A DNA stretch of 64,000 nt, from assembly GCA_008694505.1 (NCBI GenBank), contig VZDJ01007755.1, positions 10,182,334-10,246,333 of the forward strand, given 5' to 3'. The notes beneath the pieces were generated by a model, which was given only the letters and a program-made list of their open reading frames with translations, searched no databases and was not told where the DNA came from. Of the stretch, positions 63,799-64,000 are shown piece after piece. Positions within the stretch are counted from its first letter, which is position 1. Each line of letters opens with the position of its first letter. The translations under genes and the position numbers were made by a program. The DNA comes from Cyanoderma ruficeps. Taxonomy: Eukaryota > Chordata > Aves > Passeriformes > Timaliidae.

Positions 63799-64000
63799 TT
63801 CTTCCTCAGAGCTATGCAGTGAAACAGAAACAATATTTTTGAGGCTTTCATTGAAGAGCTACTAAAATTTCTCCTTATAATCCATATGATCTTCTTCTGG
63901 GGAACATAAATGTCATCATAAGTGAGATCAGAAGTGAAGAACGACGTGAGCATAGAGCAACAGTAAATAGTGAGGAAAACACCAAATCCTAGGTAATCAT

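Larger units (their letters stand above)
1..64000 (-). other. SNTG1: SNTG1 gene body, internal part only (both ends outside window)
   Basis: Eight minus-strand exons in colinear order read as one uninterrupted 216-codon stretch of gamma-1-syntrophin, so the whole window is taken as the inside of this gene. Syntrophins are cytoplasmic adaptor proteins of the dystrophin complex. They bind dystrophin-family proteins through the C-terminal region and ion channels or signalling enzymes through the PDZ domain; the gamma-1 form is mainly neuronal in mammals (family knowledge). Visible introns are, 5' to 3': over 4.1 kb (open), 6069, 2288, 107, 19529, 1420, 5190 and 5381 bp, then over 19.2 kb (open). 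The promoter, start codon, stop codon and polyadenylation site are not in the window. Human SNTG1 is also a very long gene with large introns, which fits. The identification rests on remembered homology, not a database search. Confidence 0.93.
59848..64000. other. SNTG1: Intron upstream of SNTG1 exon A, open at the window edge
   Basis: No exon encoding the expected preceding residues was found. Poly(A) runs lie at 62118 and 63782. The frames at 60074-60316 and 63435-63686 show no motif. Confidence 0.78.

Noticed and set aside
1..64000. Bacterial operons, CRISPR arrays, tRNA or rRNA genes, retroviral genes
   Set aside because: None of the expected signatures was seen; the gene structure is that of a vertebrate intron-rich locus.

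Overview
This window looks like intronic and exonic sequence from inside one large vertebrate gene. The host is very probably a bird, or at least a sauropsid. It is AT-rich and exon-poor, has no bacterial-type gene packing, and carries several CR1 LINE copies with the typical avian 3' end. No viral gene, CRISPR array, rRNA or tRNA was seen.

The gene runs on the minus strand and I identify it as SNTG1 (gamma-1-syntrophin). Eight internal coding exons can be read directly with good splice sites. From 5' to 3' of the gene (right to left here) they are 59791-59847, 53664-53721, 51332-51375, 51183-51224, 31551-31653, 30048-30130, 24727-24857 and 19216-19345. The lengths 57, 58, 44, 42, 103, 83, 131 and 130 sum to 648 nt. 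Their phases join without a break into 216 codons, matching roughly residues 55-270 of the approximately 517-residue human protein as I remember it. These exons encode the PDZ domain, a Ser-rich linker and part of the syntrophin pleckstrin-homology region. The start-codon exons lie to the right of the window. The exons for the remaining PH region and the C-terminal syntrophin-unique region were not found and presumably lie to the left.

Layout from left to right: 1-19215 is intron with one CR1 3' fragment (4303-4757). 19216-31653 holds four exons (H, G, F, E) with two larger CR1 copies of opposite orientation in the intron between G and F (25507-26896 plus strand, 27529-28612 minus strand). 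31654-51182 is a 19.5 kb intron with one CR1 3' copy (34409-35041). 51183-59847 holds four exons (D, C, B, A), two of them separated by an intron of only 107 bp. 59848-64000 is intron. Small tandem repeats and homopolymers are scattered through the introns, and two ambiguous bases (48543, 57964) sit in simple repeats.

I did not find a convincing undescribed system. The items most worth a second look are an unexplained minus-strand open frame with a good splice acceptor at 21476-21687, the 107-bp intron, a possible alternative acceptor at exon E, a 9-bp minisatellite, and a GC-rich island with a near-palindrome near 56.1 kb.
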